Assembly: GCA_963995525.1 (NCBI GenBank)
Contig: OZ023213.1
Coordinates: 20,993,853 to 21,057,852 of the forward strand
Reading direction: 5' to 3'
Origin: Escarpia spicata
Lineage: Eukaryota > Annelida > Polychaeta > Sabellida > Siboglinidae
Length of the DNA stretch: 64,000 bases
Shown here: positions 31,284 to 43,444 of the stretch, piece after piece
Layout: each line of letters opens with the position of its first letter
How positions within the stretch are numbered: the first letter of the stretch is position 1
Translations under genes and position numbers: made by a program
The notes under the pieces: model-generated
What the model was told of the DNA's origin: nothing
Database searches by the model: none
Seen by the model: the letters and a program-made list of their open reading frames with translations, nothing else

Positions 31284-32504
31284 ATGGCGCCTTGCAAGCG
31301 GCAAGTCAAGGCAAAGCGACACTTGGTGTGCGATCACTGCCACAGCTGGGTAGATTTTGCATTGTCCGGGTGTGGAAAGTCATGGGCAGAAACCATGGAG
31401 GAAGGATTCACCTTTCACTGCAATGGATGTTGGAAGGTGGAGTGTTTGCAGAAGGAGTTAGTTAGGTTGACAGATATTGTGAAGGGAATGGAGATAGGAA
31501 TTAGCAAGGAGGCAGGTCGAATGGAGAGAGACGACAGGGAGAGAGGTGAGGATACTGCAAGACTGAAGGAGAATAGCAGTGGCAAGAAAACCGAGGAAAG
31601 GAGATTGAGAGGAGAGAAGGTGATTGGAGGGGAAGAAATTGGAAAATCGACAACAGAAAATGTGACAAGCGTGAAGGTGACAGGGAAGAAAGTGACTGTA
31701 GAGAAGGAGGGAGGGAAGATGGAACGGGAGAGGAGAGAGGAAAATGAGACGGGGCGAAAGAAGAAGGGACAAAAGGAAGTGAGAGCAAATGTGATAGAAG
31801 AGAAGTCGATAAAAGGGACGCTGACAGGAGGAAAGGTGACAAGAGAAAAAGCGACAGGAAAGAATGGATCGGAAGAGAATGTGACAGGAGAGAAGACGGC
31901 AGGGGGGAAAGACAACAACCAGACAGATGCAAACCGAAGAAGGAGCTATTCTAAGGCAGTGATTGAGGGGGCAATGAGGAAAGAGAGGGTGTTTATGGGT
32001 GACTCCATTATGAGAAAGACGGACAAGACACTGAGCGAGGGGAAGGACATCGTTGTTTGTTTACCGGGGGCTAGGATTGAACATGTAACTGACAGGGTAG
32101 AGAAGGTATTGGGACATGGCAAGGGGGGGTCTATACTGGTACATGTAGGAACAAATAATGCAGACAGGGAGGGAACAACTGCGATAGTATAGAAGTATAG
32201 ACAGTTAGTGAGGAAGCTAAAGAAGACGAGAGTCGAACAGGTTATTTTGTTAGGAATTTTGCCAGTAATGGGAGGAAGGGAGGCAACTTATAGAAACTGC
32301 AAGAGGATGGCGATCAATGCACTAGCTGAGCAGATGTGTGAAGAAGAGGGGGTGGGATTCACAGATTTATGGGGATACTTTGTTGGGAGGGAAGATATGT
32401 ACATGATAGATGGCCTCCATCTTAGTGGAAAGGGGGCAGCAGTTTTCTCAGAGAATCTGCTGCAATCTGTTGACAGTGGGTCAGGTTGCATCTATTTAAA
32501 CTAG
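31284..32504 (+). pseudogene. CR1-like ORF1: zinc-binding head plus SGNH esterase, one internal stop
   Basis: 406 codons from ATG 31284, interrupted once by TAG at 32190-32192 and otherwise in the same frame to TAG 32502-32504. Residues about 15-55 hold a Cys/His cluster (VCDHCHSW, SGCGKSW, FHCNGCW) like a reduced PHD-type finger. Residues about 60-225 are a Lys/Glu-rich, repetitive, probably coiled-coil region with recurring VTGKK/VTGEK units. The C-terminal third is an SGNH/GDSL hydrolase: block I VFMGDSIM with the Ser, block III VGTNNA, and block V DGLHLSGKG with Asp and His. ORF1 esterases are known from CR1-clade LINEs and probably act in RNP membrane or lipid interactions. The stop falls between blocks III and V. 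Confidence 0.82.
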
Positions 32505-35382
32505 ATTCGCAGGGGGGACTCACAGAAAAGCCTGAAAATGGAGGCATAGGTAAGGACAGCACAAATAAATCAACAAATAACAGTCTGGAAAACACTTCTG
32601 AAGCTGGATATAAATGTGTTTGTTTAAATGCAAGGAGTATAGTAAACAAAAGAAATGAACTAAACATTATGGTAGAAGATATTGACCCTCATATATTAGG
32701 TATAACCGAATCCTGGACCACAACCGATATATCAGATGCTGAATTGGGACTGACAGGATATGTAATGTTTAGAAAAGATAGAATAGGAAGAAAGGGAGGT
32801 GGAGTTATTTTATATATTAAAGAATCTATTCAGGCTTATGAAATGAAATTAGAAAGAGAAGCAGATTGCGAAGAAGCTGTTTGGTGTAACATAGTTACAG
32901 GAAACTCAACGTTAACAGTTGGGTTAGTTTATCGAAGTCCAAACATAAGCATAGAAGAGAATGAAAAAATACAAAACGCTATAAGGGAAGTAAGCAAACG
33001 GGACTGTATTATTATGGGGGATTTTAACCATGGGCATATACAATGGAAATCTCTACAGAGTATGGGGAGAGAGGACCACAAGTTTTTAGTTTTAGTTCAA
33101 GATACATTCCTTTCTCAACATGTGGTAGAACCAACCAGGGGTGAGAATGTGTTAGACATAGTTTTGTCCTCACAGAATGAATTAGTTGACAATGTCAAGA
33201 TATGTGAGCCACTGGGGAGTAGCGATCACAACCAGATACATTTTACCATCAAAGTAAATTCAGAAAGGAATAACAAAAAGCAGTATGGGAGAAATTTCTA
33301 CAAAGGAAGGTATAAGGACATGAGGAAATATTTAGCAAAGATAGACTGGAATAAGACACTAAAAAATAAGACGGCAACAGAATGCTGGAATATATTAAAG
33401 AGTGAAATTAAGTGCATAATCGATAAATTTTTACCCTTCAAAAAACAAGGAAAACGGTCCAAAAAGAAACACTTATCGAAAGAAGCCATTAGAAAAATTA
33501 AGTATAAACAAATGATGTGGAAGTCATATAGATGTACTGGAAATGATGAAGACTACAACAATTATAAAGAAGCACTTAACCAAGCTACAGCTGAAATGAG
33601 AAATTCAAAGAGAAGCTATGAACAACAATTAGCTAGTAATATAAAACATGACAGCAAGAGTTTGTATGCGTATGTTCGAAGCAAACAGAAAGTTCAAGAT
33701 ATGGTCGGTCCTCTAGAAGATAGTGCTGGAAATATAATATCAGAGGGATTCATAATGGCAGAAGACCTGAATGAGTACTTTAGTTCAGTGTTTACCAGAG
33801 AAGATATTAGTTCACTGCCAATACCAGAGGCTAAGTTCAAGGGGGCAGATTCAGACTATTTAGGACAATTAATTGTAACCCCGGAAATGGTAGCTAAGAA
33901 AATAAGGGCTATGAAGGATAATAAATCACCTGGAGTGGATGGTATTCCACCCAAACTATTATTGGAAATTGTAGAACAAATTAGCATACCACGTGCAACA
34001 GTTTTCAACTTGTCATTAGAAGAGGGAGTGGTTCCTTTAGAATGGAAAGAAGCAAACATTATACCGTTATTCAAAAAAGGTTCGAGAAACAAGTCAGAGA
34101 ACTATAGACCAGTGAGTTTAACATCAGTGATTTGTAAATTATTAGAAAGATTAATTAAAGATCACATGGAGGATTTTCTTGTTAAACAAAACTTGATAAA
34201 CCCATCTCAACATGTTTTTTTTAAAGCGAGGTCATGCTTAACAAATATGTTATGTTTTTTGGAAGACATCACTAAGTGGGTAGATGAGGGATCACCAGTA
34301 GATATCGTCTACTTAGATTTTCAAAAAGCTTTTGACAAAGTACCACATCAAAGATTACTGCTTAAACTAAAGGCCCATGGCATACGAAATGGTATAATAA
34401 ACTGGATAGAACAATGGCTGATTGACAGAAGACAACGTGTAGTAGTTGATGGGGAGGCTTCAAACTGGAAATCGGTATTGAGTGGGGTACCACAGGGATC
34501 AGTATTAGGTCCTATATTATTCTTAATATACATCAACGATTTGGATGATGAAATAACAAGCAAGGTGTTGAAATTTGCGGATGATACAAAAGTGTTTAGA
34601 AGGATTAAAAGTGATGGAGATAGACAGCATTTACAAGATGATCTTGACAGGTTGATCAAATGGTCTGAAAAGTGGCAAATGATGTTCAATTTTGGGAAAT
34701 GTAAATGCCTCCACATAGGACATGGGAACGAAGAAGTATAATATACAATGGGGGGTACTATACTAAGTACTACTGTAAAAGAAAAAGACTTAGGGTTAAC
34801 CGTTAGTGCTGATATGAAGATTTCAGAGCAGTGCGGAATTGCAGCTTCAAAGGGAAATCAAATCCTTGGATTAATTAGGCGAAACATAACGTATAAGGAA
34901 AAAGAGCTAATAATACCGCTGTACAAAACAATAGTTAGGCCTCATTTAGAATATTGTATTAAAGCGTGGAGGCCATATCGCAGGAAGGACATAGATATGC
35001 TAGAAAGAGTGCAGAGGAGAGCAACTAAAATGATACCAAATCTGAAGGATCTTCGTCACGAAATACGTCTAAAAAATGCGGTTTAACAACACTAGAGTCC
35101 AGGAGATTGAGAGGAGATCAGATAGAAGTGTTTAAAATATTGAAGGGTTATGAAAATATTGATAGAAATATGTTTTTCTCAGTTAAGAAAGATAGAAGGA
35201 CTAGAGGACATGATCTTGCATTAGCAAAGGAGCAGAGTAGATTGGATATAAGAAAGTTTTCATTTTCACAAAGGACTGTAAATGAATGGAACAGATTACC
35301 TGTTGATTGTGTGGGTGCTAGTAGTGTGAATATGTTTAAAAATAAAATCGACACATACCTCAGACGGGCGGGATACACATAG
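32474..35382 (+). pseudogene. CR1-like ORF2: APE endonuclease plus reverse transcriptase
   Basis: The APE domain has CLNARSIVN, GITESWTT, GLVYRSPN, IMGDFNHG and LGSSDHNQ, covering the catalytic Asn, Glu, Asp-Asn and Ser-Asp-His positions. The RT has SPGVDGIPPKLL, ENYRPVSLTSVICK, FDKVPHQRLL, GVPQGSVLGPILF and the catalytic LKFADDTKVF. The frame is intact from 32474 to a TAA at 34739-34741, continues in the same frame to 35086, then shifts at an A6 run near 35080. The related copy at 18220 has A7 there. The last part (RGDQIEVFKILKGYENID, EWNRLPVDCVG) ends at 35382. It starts without an AUG, consistent with frameshifting from ORF1. It nicks target DNA and reverse-transcribes the element RNA by target-primed reverse transcription. 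Confidence 0.9.
32495..32501 (+). promoter_or_regulatory. candidate -1 programmed ribosomal frameshift site between ORF1 and ORF2
   Basis: The heptamer T_TTA_AAC is in the exact ORF1 phase (codons TTA, AAC) and is followed directly by the ORF1 stop TAG at 32502. A one-base backward slip enters the ORF2 frame, which opens after a stop at 32471-32473. ORF2 has no ATG until 32669, already inside the endonuclease. No clear downstream pseudoknot is visible; a G6 run lies at 32511-32516. Confidence 0.6.
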
Positions 35383-35609
35383 ATAAAAGGGTCGGACTCT
35401 CGATAAGCCAAAGGCTTCCTTGTCCACCTGCTACCTAGAGTTAATTCTCTGGTAATCTTGTTAAATCTTGTTAAAAGTAGACGTTACTAGCTGTAAATGT
35501 CCGTCCGTGTTTTGTAACGTTTCTGCAATGCACACCAGAGGCATTCTGGTACATCGCCAACCCGTGTAGTTGATTACTAATCGTAATATGTATCTTAACC
35601 ATGCAAACT

Positions 35610-35815
35610 CCACGTGTGTGTGCGTGTGTGCGTGTGTGCGTGTGTGCGTGTGTGCGTGTGTGCGTGTGTGCGTGTGTGCGTGTGTGCGTGTGTGCGTGTG
35701 TGCGTGTGTGCGTGTGTGCGTGTGTGCGTGTGTGCGTGTGTGCGTGTGTGCGTGTGTGCGTGTGCGCGTGTGCGCGTGTGCGCGTGTGCGCGTGTGAGCG
35801 TGGGTGCGCGCATGC
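35610..35815 (+). repeat. (GTGTGTGC)n microsatellite
   Basis: About 25 copies of an octamer GTGTGTGC/GTGTGCGT, degenerating to GTGTGCGC at the right end. All long ORFs in it, on both strands, are repeat artefacts. Confidence 0.97.
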
Positions 35816-35954
35816 GCCCTTCCGCGCTTCCGTGTGCGCACTTCCGCGCGTGCGCGTGTACTCCGCAAGATCCAAACGAATGCTTTTAGTCGTGCCAATC
35901 TAATCAATGTAAAATTATCAAAAAATATACAATTCTACGGGTGAACAAAAAATA

Positions 35955-36220
35955 AGTAGTAAGGTAAGTTCTTATATAGCGAAGCATCCAGTCCTCAGGA
36001 CAGCTCAAAGCGCTTTACACTTTACTCCCTGGCAGATCTGTTCAATCGAACACCCTCTCGACTTCTCTTGGAAGAATTTAGCCACGTTGCAATTAATGTG
36101 GGAAGACTATTCGTACACAAATATCCACCACTGTCTATAGCCAGGTAATCATTCATACAGCTGAGTGAACTGAAGCAATGTAGAGTAAACGAATTTGCCC
36201 AAGCTACGTTCCAATTCTGT
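35955..36220 (-). mobile_element. tRNA-derived SINE (antisense), 5'-truncated
   Basis: Matches 55192-55430 closely: AAAGCGCTTTACACTTTACTCC, then GACTATTCGTACACAAATATCCAC and CATACAGCTGA.TGAACTGAAG. The tRNA head is absent. Confidence 0.85.
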
Positions 36221-36699
36221 TGTTGCATCCCGCATCAGCATGCTGTTTCCTTGCATATGCTAGCTTTAGGCTTAACAAAGTGACGCCACATGCCGACAGC
36301 TGTCTATCCGGTCAACTTAGGCGGGGCTCAGTGGCGCCACATGGGTGATGATGACGGAATCACTGTTCACAACACAATACGAATTTATTGTCCAATAATA
36401 ATAGGTACATCAGATAACTTTCTTCTGCTTGCTGAGCATAAAGAGAATACAAGGTATTGTTAGTAAACATAGTTAAACGTAGTGCATACAAGAAATAAGT
36501 TTACAATAGTAATACAAACGTGAGAGTAGTTAGTGCATAATTTTTTTATTTTAACGGTCGGCTTGCATGTGGTGGTTTGTTAACTCAAACTTGTTAACTT
36601 GTTTAGGTGAATTATGGCATGGGGAACGAACCTGTTTTTGAACCTGTTTCTGTACATCTTGTTTGGTTGTTTACTTGCTTGTGTGTATGCACGCAAACG

Positions 36700-36929
36700 T
36701 GCGTGTGTGTGTGTATGTGTGTGCGCTCGCGCGTGTGTTTGTGTGATTCGTGTTTTTGTTTGTGCTTGTGTGTGTTTTTATATGAGCGTGCGTTCGTGTA
36801 TGTACCCATGCGTGCGTGTATGTCTGATTGTGCGTTACCGTGTGCGTGTATGTGTGTATGTGTGTGTTGGTGTGGGTGGCTGGGTGCGTGCGTCCGTACG
36901 CGTGTGTGTTTGTTTGAGTGTGTGTGTGT

Positions 36930-36989
<60 letters not shown>

Positions 36990-37075
36990 GTGTGTTTGTT
37001 TGAGTGTATGTGTGTGTGTGTGTGTGTGTGCGTGAGTGTGTTTGTGAATGTGCGCGCGTGTCTCTGTGTGCGTGC
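36700..37075 (+). repeat. GT-rich microsatellite region
   Basis: Impure and then pure GT array (pure core about 36908-36984), with GTGC and GTTT interruptions. Val/Cys and Thr/His reading frames here are not genes. Confidence 0.95.
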
Positions 37076-37119
37076 GGCGTATACATTTAGCATAATATTA
37101 TAATAAAATTAAAATTAAA

Positions 37120-37230
37120 CACACCATAGGCGCGGGAACGGGGGGCAGCTGCCCCCTGGAATTTGTCCCGGGGGGGGGGTTCAGACATAATTAATGTTCT
37201 GCCCCCTCCCCATTAAATGTGAGCGTGAAT
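37120..37230 (+). repeat. GCGCGGGAAC-type repeat end with G-run
   Basis: GGCGCGGGAACGGGGGGCAGC is the inverted counterpart of the end at 26700-26735. A G9 run follows at about 37170. The region 37230-38060 has no feature I recognise. Confidence 0.45.
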
Positions 37231-38066
37231 GTTTGTTCGTTACCCCAGAGACGCCAGTGACGCGACTCGGTGCTCCTGACATTATTGCGCGCGTCCTGGT
37301 TCACTTCGGCAATGTTTAGAAAATCGCCTTTGTTTCGATTCTAGACGTTTTTGCCGTCGAGCAGTTTTGCAGTCGAGCGGTATGCCGCCGTATGTGTTCC
37401 AGGCTCTTATAATTCCAATTAGAGCGATTTTATTTTGCCGCTTACAATTGCCGTACGTCAAGGTTTGCCGTTGCCATCGGCATGTATATTAGGCCTTTTG
37501 TACTATATTTATACACCTTCGTTAAAAAACTTACACATTTATGATATATATATGCTCATTCGTTTCAACGGTTTCAACCGAACCACCGAAATGTCGATTG
37601 TGTTGTCTTTGGTTCGACTTGACATATCTTAAATTAGACCTACTATAATGATGGATGACTGGATGATCATTACGTCGAATATTCAAGTGCTTCATTCACA
37701 TGGTCACGAATGCTCGGGCTTAAACTTTTATGTTGGGTGGGATGGGGCAAATTTAAACGCTTTCGTGACCATGTTGGTAGCACACACATATCGTATGCCC
37801 TACTCACATGCCCAGCATCGTATCGGATCAGACATAAATATGTAGTCAATTGGGTGGGGTTGCAGAATGTGACATCGAATGGGGGTAACATTTCCGTTAT
37901 ATTTATTATAATATTGATCCGATATCCAACCAAAGAAATCAAGTTGTCTTCTTTATACAGGCCCCTGTAATGTGTAACAAATAAAAGATATGATGAGACT
38001 CGGCACATTTTAATTATGTCACAATCACACGCGATCACGCTGTTAGGTGTAGCTCTCAGTTGCCCA

Positions 38067-38111
38067 AGTGATCAGTACCCATCGTCACCGGTGACGATGG
38101 GACTGATCACT
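38067..38111. repeat. 45-bp near-perfect palindrome
   Basis: Arms AGTGATCAGT(A)CCCATCGTCACC and its exact inverse meet at a CC|GG centre with a single unpaired A. It can form a 22-bp hairpin with no loop. The region 38112-39390 shows AT-rich sequence only, plus an AGGAGCC/GGCTCCT inverted pair near 38665-38690. Confidence 0.85.
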
Positions 38112-39896
38112 CATGACCCTTTTTTCTGGTCACGCCTTTTGTCAATAATCCGTCAAAAAACATGTTCATACCCGATTTATAGGTATACCGCATTGGCTAA
38201 AAGATATTTTCAAACTGTCCGCGTGAGGTCAGTACTCTAGTAGCTCTGCGATGATGTTTTGCCGTTGACGCGATAATACAGATACCGTGTGGTGGCGCCA
38301 CCGTTTGTTGAGTAAATTTCACGTCGAAATTCCTGCGAGGAATTGGCCGCAAATAACACTGGATACCTGGAATAGTGTTTATTGACATCGGAAATCTGCT
38401 ATGACTGTCAAGTAAGTAATACAATATACGTCAACCAGTTTAGAAACTACACGTGAAATGTAACTAATTAATGTAGTATTCGTGAAACAAAATCACACAA
38501 CATGCTTATTAGAATAACAAGTTGACAAGCCACGGCCCACGGGGATCCGATGTGGCGGGCCCAAATTACGCTGTGTCCAGTTTCTCCGCCTACACTCGGC
38601 CCGCGACGGTAGCGGGCCCATAGCAGCCCTCTAAGTTATTTTTTTTGTCTAGGGGCCAACTGGCTCCTATCTACATTTTTAGGAGCCAAATTAAAAAAGT
38701 ATCAGCCAAGTAATTGTGTGCGTATATATGCAACTCTGTTTTCAGTACCAATTTAATCCAAATTAACCACAGATGTTCGTTTGAAATATAAATAAATTTA
38801 AAACATGTATGAATATGTGGCCAGATACTAACTTTATGCATTATAACATGGTACACTGGCAAATTAATAACAGTCATGTGGAATCCCTGAAATTACCAAT
38901 AATTAACAGTAAATATACCTGATGCATGTATACCCGTAGGTACACTGATTTTCTGTTTCAAAATTCTGTTTCAGAAAAATACAGTGTCAAATAATGCATT
39001 TTCCATGTCAAATTATGCTATTCCTGGTTAAGGTGGAAAAGAAGCCGATTTATGTTCAGAAAAGTTATATTTTATTTCAAAGTTAACTTTGAGAAATAAT
39101 ACATTCTGTCAAATATTTAAAATATCACAATGTTATGATCTATGCATCTGAATAATACTGTTTTACTGTGTGGTTAACTTTTCTAACAACATTTATTTGT
39201 GCAATATTTGCAACACAGTAACAATCGTACATAATCAATTTACATAATAAAATAATTCCTCTCACACAATAACATAAATGACTGGTTGTTTCTAATGCAG
39301 CAGTGCTTAATATATAAGTTAACAAATGTAAATTACACAAGCAGTCATATATTATGAATGTATAAATCACTGATAGCTGTTTCACTAACAATTTTTCGGT
39401 ACTCTAGTACTCGAGTACATTATTGAAGTACTTGTATTCATAAAACTTATGGGTCATGGACTCGTACTCATTGTACTCAGATTTTACGAGTACATCTGAG
39501 TACTTAAGGAAAATATATTATTTGTAGTTGTAAAATGAAACTTTCCTGAAATATTTAAATGTTCAACTATTTTTTAAATACTGTGTTATTTCTGATAGAA
39601 TACCACCTTACCATCCCTACACATAGTACACCCTCATTCTCTGACAACCATGACTATGATACCCAAACATGGCAACAGACAGCATCTTTTTTCAGTCAGA
39701 AACACCCTGTTAAGCAAACAAGAATTGTAGGCTATCTGTTCAGGCCATCAACCTGTTTCTTTAACTAAGTGACCAGGATGTCCATAAAGAGCCATTTAGC
39801 AGTTAACCCACCAGCTAGACAGGAAATGCCTTTGATGTAGTCAGGAGGGTAGCCAGAAGTTTTGGTAAAGGATACTTTGGCCATGGACAGTTGGGC

Positions 39897-39965
39897 AACA
39901 GACATTTTGATAATCAGACATTTTGGTAATTGGACATTTCAGTAATCGTACATTTGGGTAAAACT
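39897..39965 (+). repeat. short tandem repeat, about 16-bp period
   Basis: Four to five degenerate GACATTTTGGTAATnn units inside copy A; one more occurs near 40025. Confidence 0.55.
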
Positions 39966-40201
39966 ATTAAAAGTAATCAGAATTCATGGTCATTTTTAAA
40001 GATCTGGTAACCACACATTTTGTAATAGGACATTTCAGTAAGACCAACAAAATTAATAATCTACAGTGTGTACCTCTTTTTACAAAACTATTTAGGAAAC
40101 TTAGTGGCTAATAACCGTTGTTTAATATGAATGAATGTGAACTACGGTTGTATTAAGTAACAATTTATTCAATCCAAAGTAACAGAAATATTCAGTATAA
40201 A

Positions 40202-40240
40202 ACTTCTGATGCTGCATATTACACATGCAGCATCAGAAGT
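40202..40240. repeat. perfect 16-bp inverted repeat hairpin
   Basis: ACTTCTGATGCTGCAT and its exact inverse are separated by 7 nt. It lies inside copy A but has no counterpart in copy B, so it arose after the copies separated. Confidence 0.9.
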
Positions 40241-41924
40241 CCACCAAGTTTTATTGTCCAGCAGTGTTTTTACGGCTAATGGCGACCATGCCTCTTGGCT
40301 GACAGTGCTAACTGCTAAGATCAAGAACTGCCAGTCTTCCTCTGTAGAGGTAAGGTGGCTCAAGTCAGACTGCCTCCTACACTAGTATAATCCGCTGGCT
40401 AAAAAGTCCAAAGGGGATTATGGACATGTGCTAACCCTCTCTAAAACCAGTAATCTATGATCAGAAAATATAAATTGCAAACTTATAATATCAACAAAAA
40501 ATCAATCAACTGCCATTGCATATTCACTTGTGCTGAGTTATATAAATTAGATTAATTAATAACATGTAAAATGTGTCAATATTTAATTTTTTTTAAATGT
40601 ATTTGTACTTTTACTCGTACTCGTGAGAATGTACTTGTACTCGTACTCAGCAATGTATTCGTATTCATCCATCATCAAAGTACTCATACTCATGAAAATG
40701 TACTCATCCCCAGGTCTGGTCTCTTGCGTGTTATGCTATCTTACAGTTCATGCAATCAGCAAACTAAGTCCTAATCATAAAAAACATAAATTATTACTAA
40801 ATATATCATCAAAGTGTGAGAGAAATTGCAAAATATGAATCCTACAATGCACAGGGCACATGCAAATCGGCGCATATGATTAGAGGAGAAGACAAGGTGG
40901 CGTCGGATTTTCAGACAGAGGTACCAAAAACGGACCTTGTGCACGTTTGTGCAACCAGTCAATATGTCAAAACTAGAATACAGTTATCCCAGACATAGTT
41001 CTTTATCCTTCGGCATATATATATGCCGTAGATATGTAGAACAGCCTGGATTTGAAGCTGTGCACAGTCAAACCTCTCTTTGTGGTCAACTCAGTATGTT
41101 ATAGTGTATGATATTGAATTAGCTAAGATGTTGCTCACTTCAGTCACTTGACTTCTCAACTTTCAAGTGTCAATATGTATGACTAGAATCGACCAAAATA
41201 ACAAAATGTGCAAATGCATTTCATCTTCAACCCATGCATGCCTTAGCTCCTGTTGTGTAGATGCACACTTTTAAATTCATAAGCATGTTTCCCGACAAAA
41301 CTATGTGTCATTTTTTGACTCTGTGAGACTTCTGCACCCTTTCCCGTGAACATGTTCCAAGTGGATGATAAGCATTTCCCACATGAACACATATTTGGGA
41401 TGGAAACGGTTGTCAAAGAACTAACTGTAACAAACAATAATAGTATGTTTACTTGTGTGATTTATTAAAACAACTGTATCTGTATACGGAGTAAAATCAT
41501 TTTGTTTACTGTGGATGTTTTTTTTATTTGTATTCATTTGCAATGTAATATATCTGGGTTAAACAAGGCTGCTCATAGGCAATAACAAGATGAAATTAAG
41601 CATTTATTCTACAAGTAGTGATGTTAAAAATAAAATGTGTCTAAAAGATCATTAAACACATTAAATTAATAAGTTAAATAAATAATTAAATTTAACCAAA
41701 TAATTGAATGTGTAAATTTCTACTATAATTATAACAACATGAAACAAAATCACTATATTAAAATGTCACTAATATTATAATGTTAGTGGTAGTTTATTGT
41801 TTTATTACATGGCATGGTTTTTGTTAAGTGTGCTGATAATAGGGACCATGACCCCCAAAGTAGGGACCATGATCTCAAAGCATGGGCATTGACCCCCAAA
41901 GCAGGGACTGCACAACAAGTGACA

Positions 41925-42905
41925 CTGTGACAGTGCGTTGCAGACCACCACTATGGAAACAACTGGACGTGACACTATTAAATCATAACATGGCCTGACC
42001 AAGTCACAGCAGACCACTACAGATACAACAGAACATGTAACACTATTAAATCATAACATGCCCTGACCAAGTCACAGCAGACCACTACAGATACAACAGA
42101 TCGTGTAACACTATTAAATCATAACATGTCCTGACCAAGTCACATCAGACCACTACAGATACAACAGAACGTGTAACACTATTAAATCATAACATGTCCT
42201 GACCAAGTCACAGCAGACCTCTACAGACACAACAGAACATGTAACACTTTTAAATCATAACATGTCCTGACCAAGTCACAGCAGACCACTACAGATCAAA
42301 CAGAACATGTAACACTATTAAATCATAACGTGTCCTGACCAAGTCACAGCAGACCACTACAGATACAACAGAACGTGTAACACTATTAAATCATAACATG
42401 TCCTGACCAAGTCACAGCAGACCACTACAAACACAACAGAACATGTAACACTATTAAATCATAACATGTCCTGACCAAGTCACAGCAGACCACTACAGAT
42501 ACAACAGAACATGTAACACTATTAAATCATAACATGTCCTGACCAAGTCACAGCAGATCACTACATATACAACAGAACATGTAACACTATTAAATCATAA
42601 CATGCCCTGACCAAGTCAGAGCAGACCACTACAGACTAAACAGAATGTGGAACACTATTAAATCATAACATGCCCTGACCTAGTCACAGCAGACCACTAC
42701 AGATACAACAGAACGTGTAACACTATTAAATCATAACATGCCCTGACCTAGTCACAGCAGACCACTACAGACTCAGCAGAACGTGTAACACTATTAAATC
42801 ATAACATGCCCTGACGTAGTCACAGCAGACCACTATAGATACAACAGAACGTGTAACACTATTAAATCATAACATGTCCTGACCAAGTTCCAACAGACCA
42901 CTAAG
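41925..42905 (+). repeat. 68-bp satellite array, about 14 units
   Basis: Units of the type AACACTATTAAATCATAACATG + TCCTGACCAAGTCACAGCAG + ACCACTACAGATACAACAG recur every 68 bp with few substitutions. No conserved ORF crosses units. 40720-41900 in front of it and 42910-43330 behind it hold no recognised gene. Confidence 0.97.
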
Positions 42906-43337
42906 ACAGGTTTTACTGTACATACTTTGTGCCGCAAAGCCTGTGCTGCTCTATAGCTAGGATCACTCTCCCAAACTACCCCACCACATACGTTGTCCCA
43001 ACGACACAACCATTCAACAAAACGCTGAGATTTCTTGAAGACTATGTAGAACTATTTACCGTTATATAGGAGAACAAAGCACACACTTATGATTACTGGT
43101 TATTGTATAATTCATGTTAGCGTAATAGTACTAAAGTAACAACTTCCAAAAATGGTGACAAATACCCTTTATTTCACTATATCGGCCCTAGTTATGAAGA
43201 TACTCACATAAAAATTGGGTTCCCTTGACACTTTTCACCGAGACGGTTGCCATGAACACCATTACAATACCGTGATAACTGACCATATACATATATATAT
43301 ATTATATATATACATATCATTGTCTGCCTGTCCCCAG

Positions 43338-43444
43338 GATTCAAGACGTGTCTCTTGACATTGCTGAGAACCGTGACACAGGCCGAGACAGGGCATTTGG
43401 TGCGGAACAGTGCAACTGCCCCCTTGGCTATCGAGGATTGTCGT
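43338..43444 (+). CDS. laminin-type EGF exon of a host-like gene
   Basis: An exon with acceptor CTGTCCCCAG at 43337 and a plausible GTGAGC donor at 43445, in phase 2 to phase 1. It encodes IQDVSLDIAEN followed by a GAEQCNCPLGYRGLSC segment. This is the typical junction of a laminin IV domain with the next laminin EGF module, in laminin, perlecan or usherin-like basement-membrane proteins. No adjoining exon is found within several kilobases, so the gene is either very intron-rich or this is a retained fragment. It may or may not belong with the cysteine-rich exons at 47.6 kb. Confidence 0.6.

Larger units (their letters stand above)
30990..35475 (+). mobile_element. CR1-like LINE, near full length
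   Basis: A two-ORF non-LTR retrotransposon: ORF1 31284-32504, ORF2 in the -1 frame from 32474 to 35382. It ends in a 3' tail of two AATCTTGTTA units (about 35451-35473). The 5' boundary is not visible and is set arbitrarily. Three truncated relatives lie at 17812, 20085 and 44082. Defects are few (one stop in each ORF and one A-run deletion in ORF2), so the insertion is fairly young. Confidence 0.85.
39394..40717 (-). mobile_element. GTACTC-rich non-autonomous DNA element, copy A (inverted)
   Basis: Both ends carry many GAGTAC/GTACTC units, and the right end closes with CCCCAGGTCTG. The interior (for example CACCTTACCATCCCTACACA and the AAGACTGGCAGTTCTTG block on the opposite strand) is the inverse of copy B at 45543-47105. 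The outermost left bases of the terminal repeat are lost. No transposase is encoded. Confidence 0.75.

Noticed and set aside
31415..31932. Long antisense Ser/Phe/Leu-rich ORFs
   Set aside because: Shadows of the purine-rich Lys/Glu region of LINE ORF1.
35570..35903. Several overlapping Val/Cys and Thr/His-rich ORFs on both strands
   Set aside because: They are translations of the GTGTGTGC microsatellite. The same applies to 9136-9202, 21447-21750 and 36607-37093.
41925..42905. CRISPR-like regular array
   Set aside because: The unit is one continuous 68-bp repeat without variable spacers, in an animal genome; it is a satellite.
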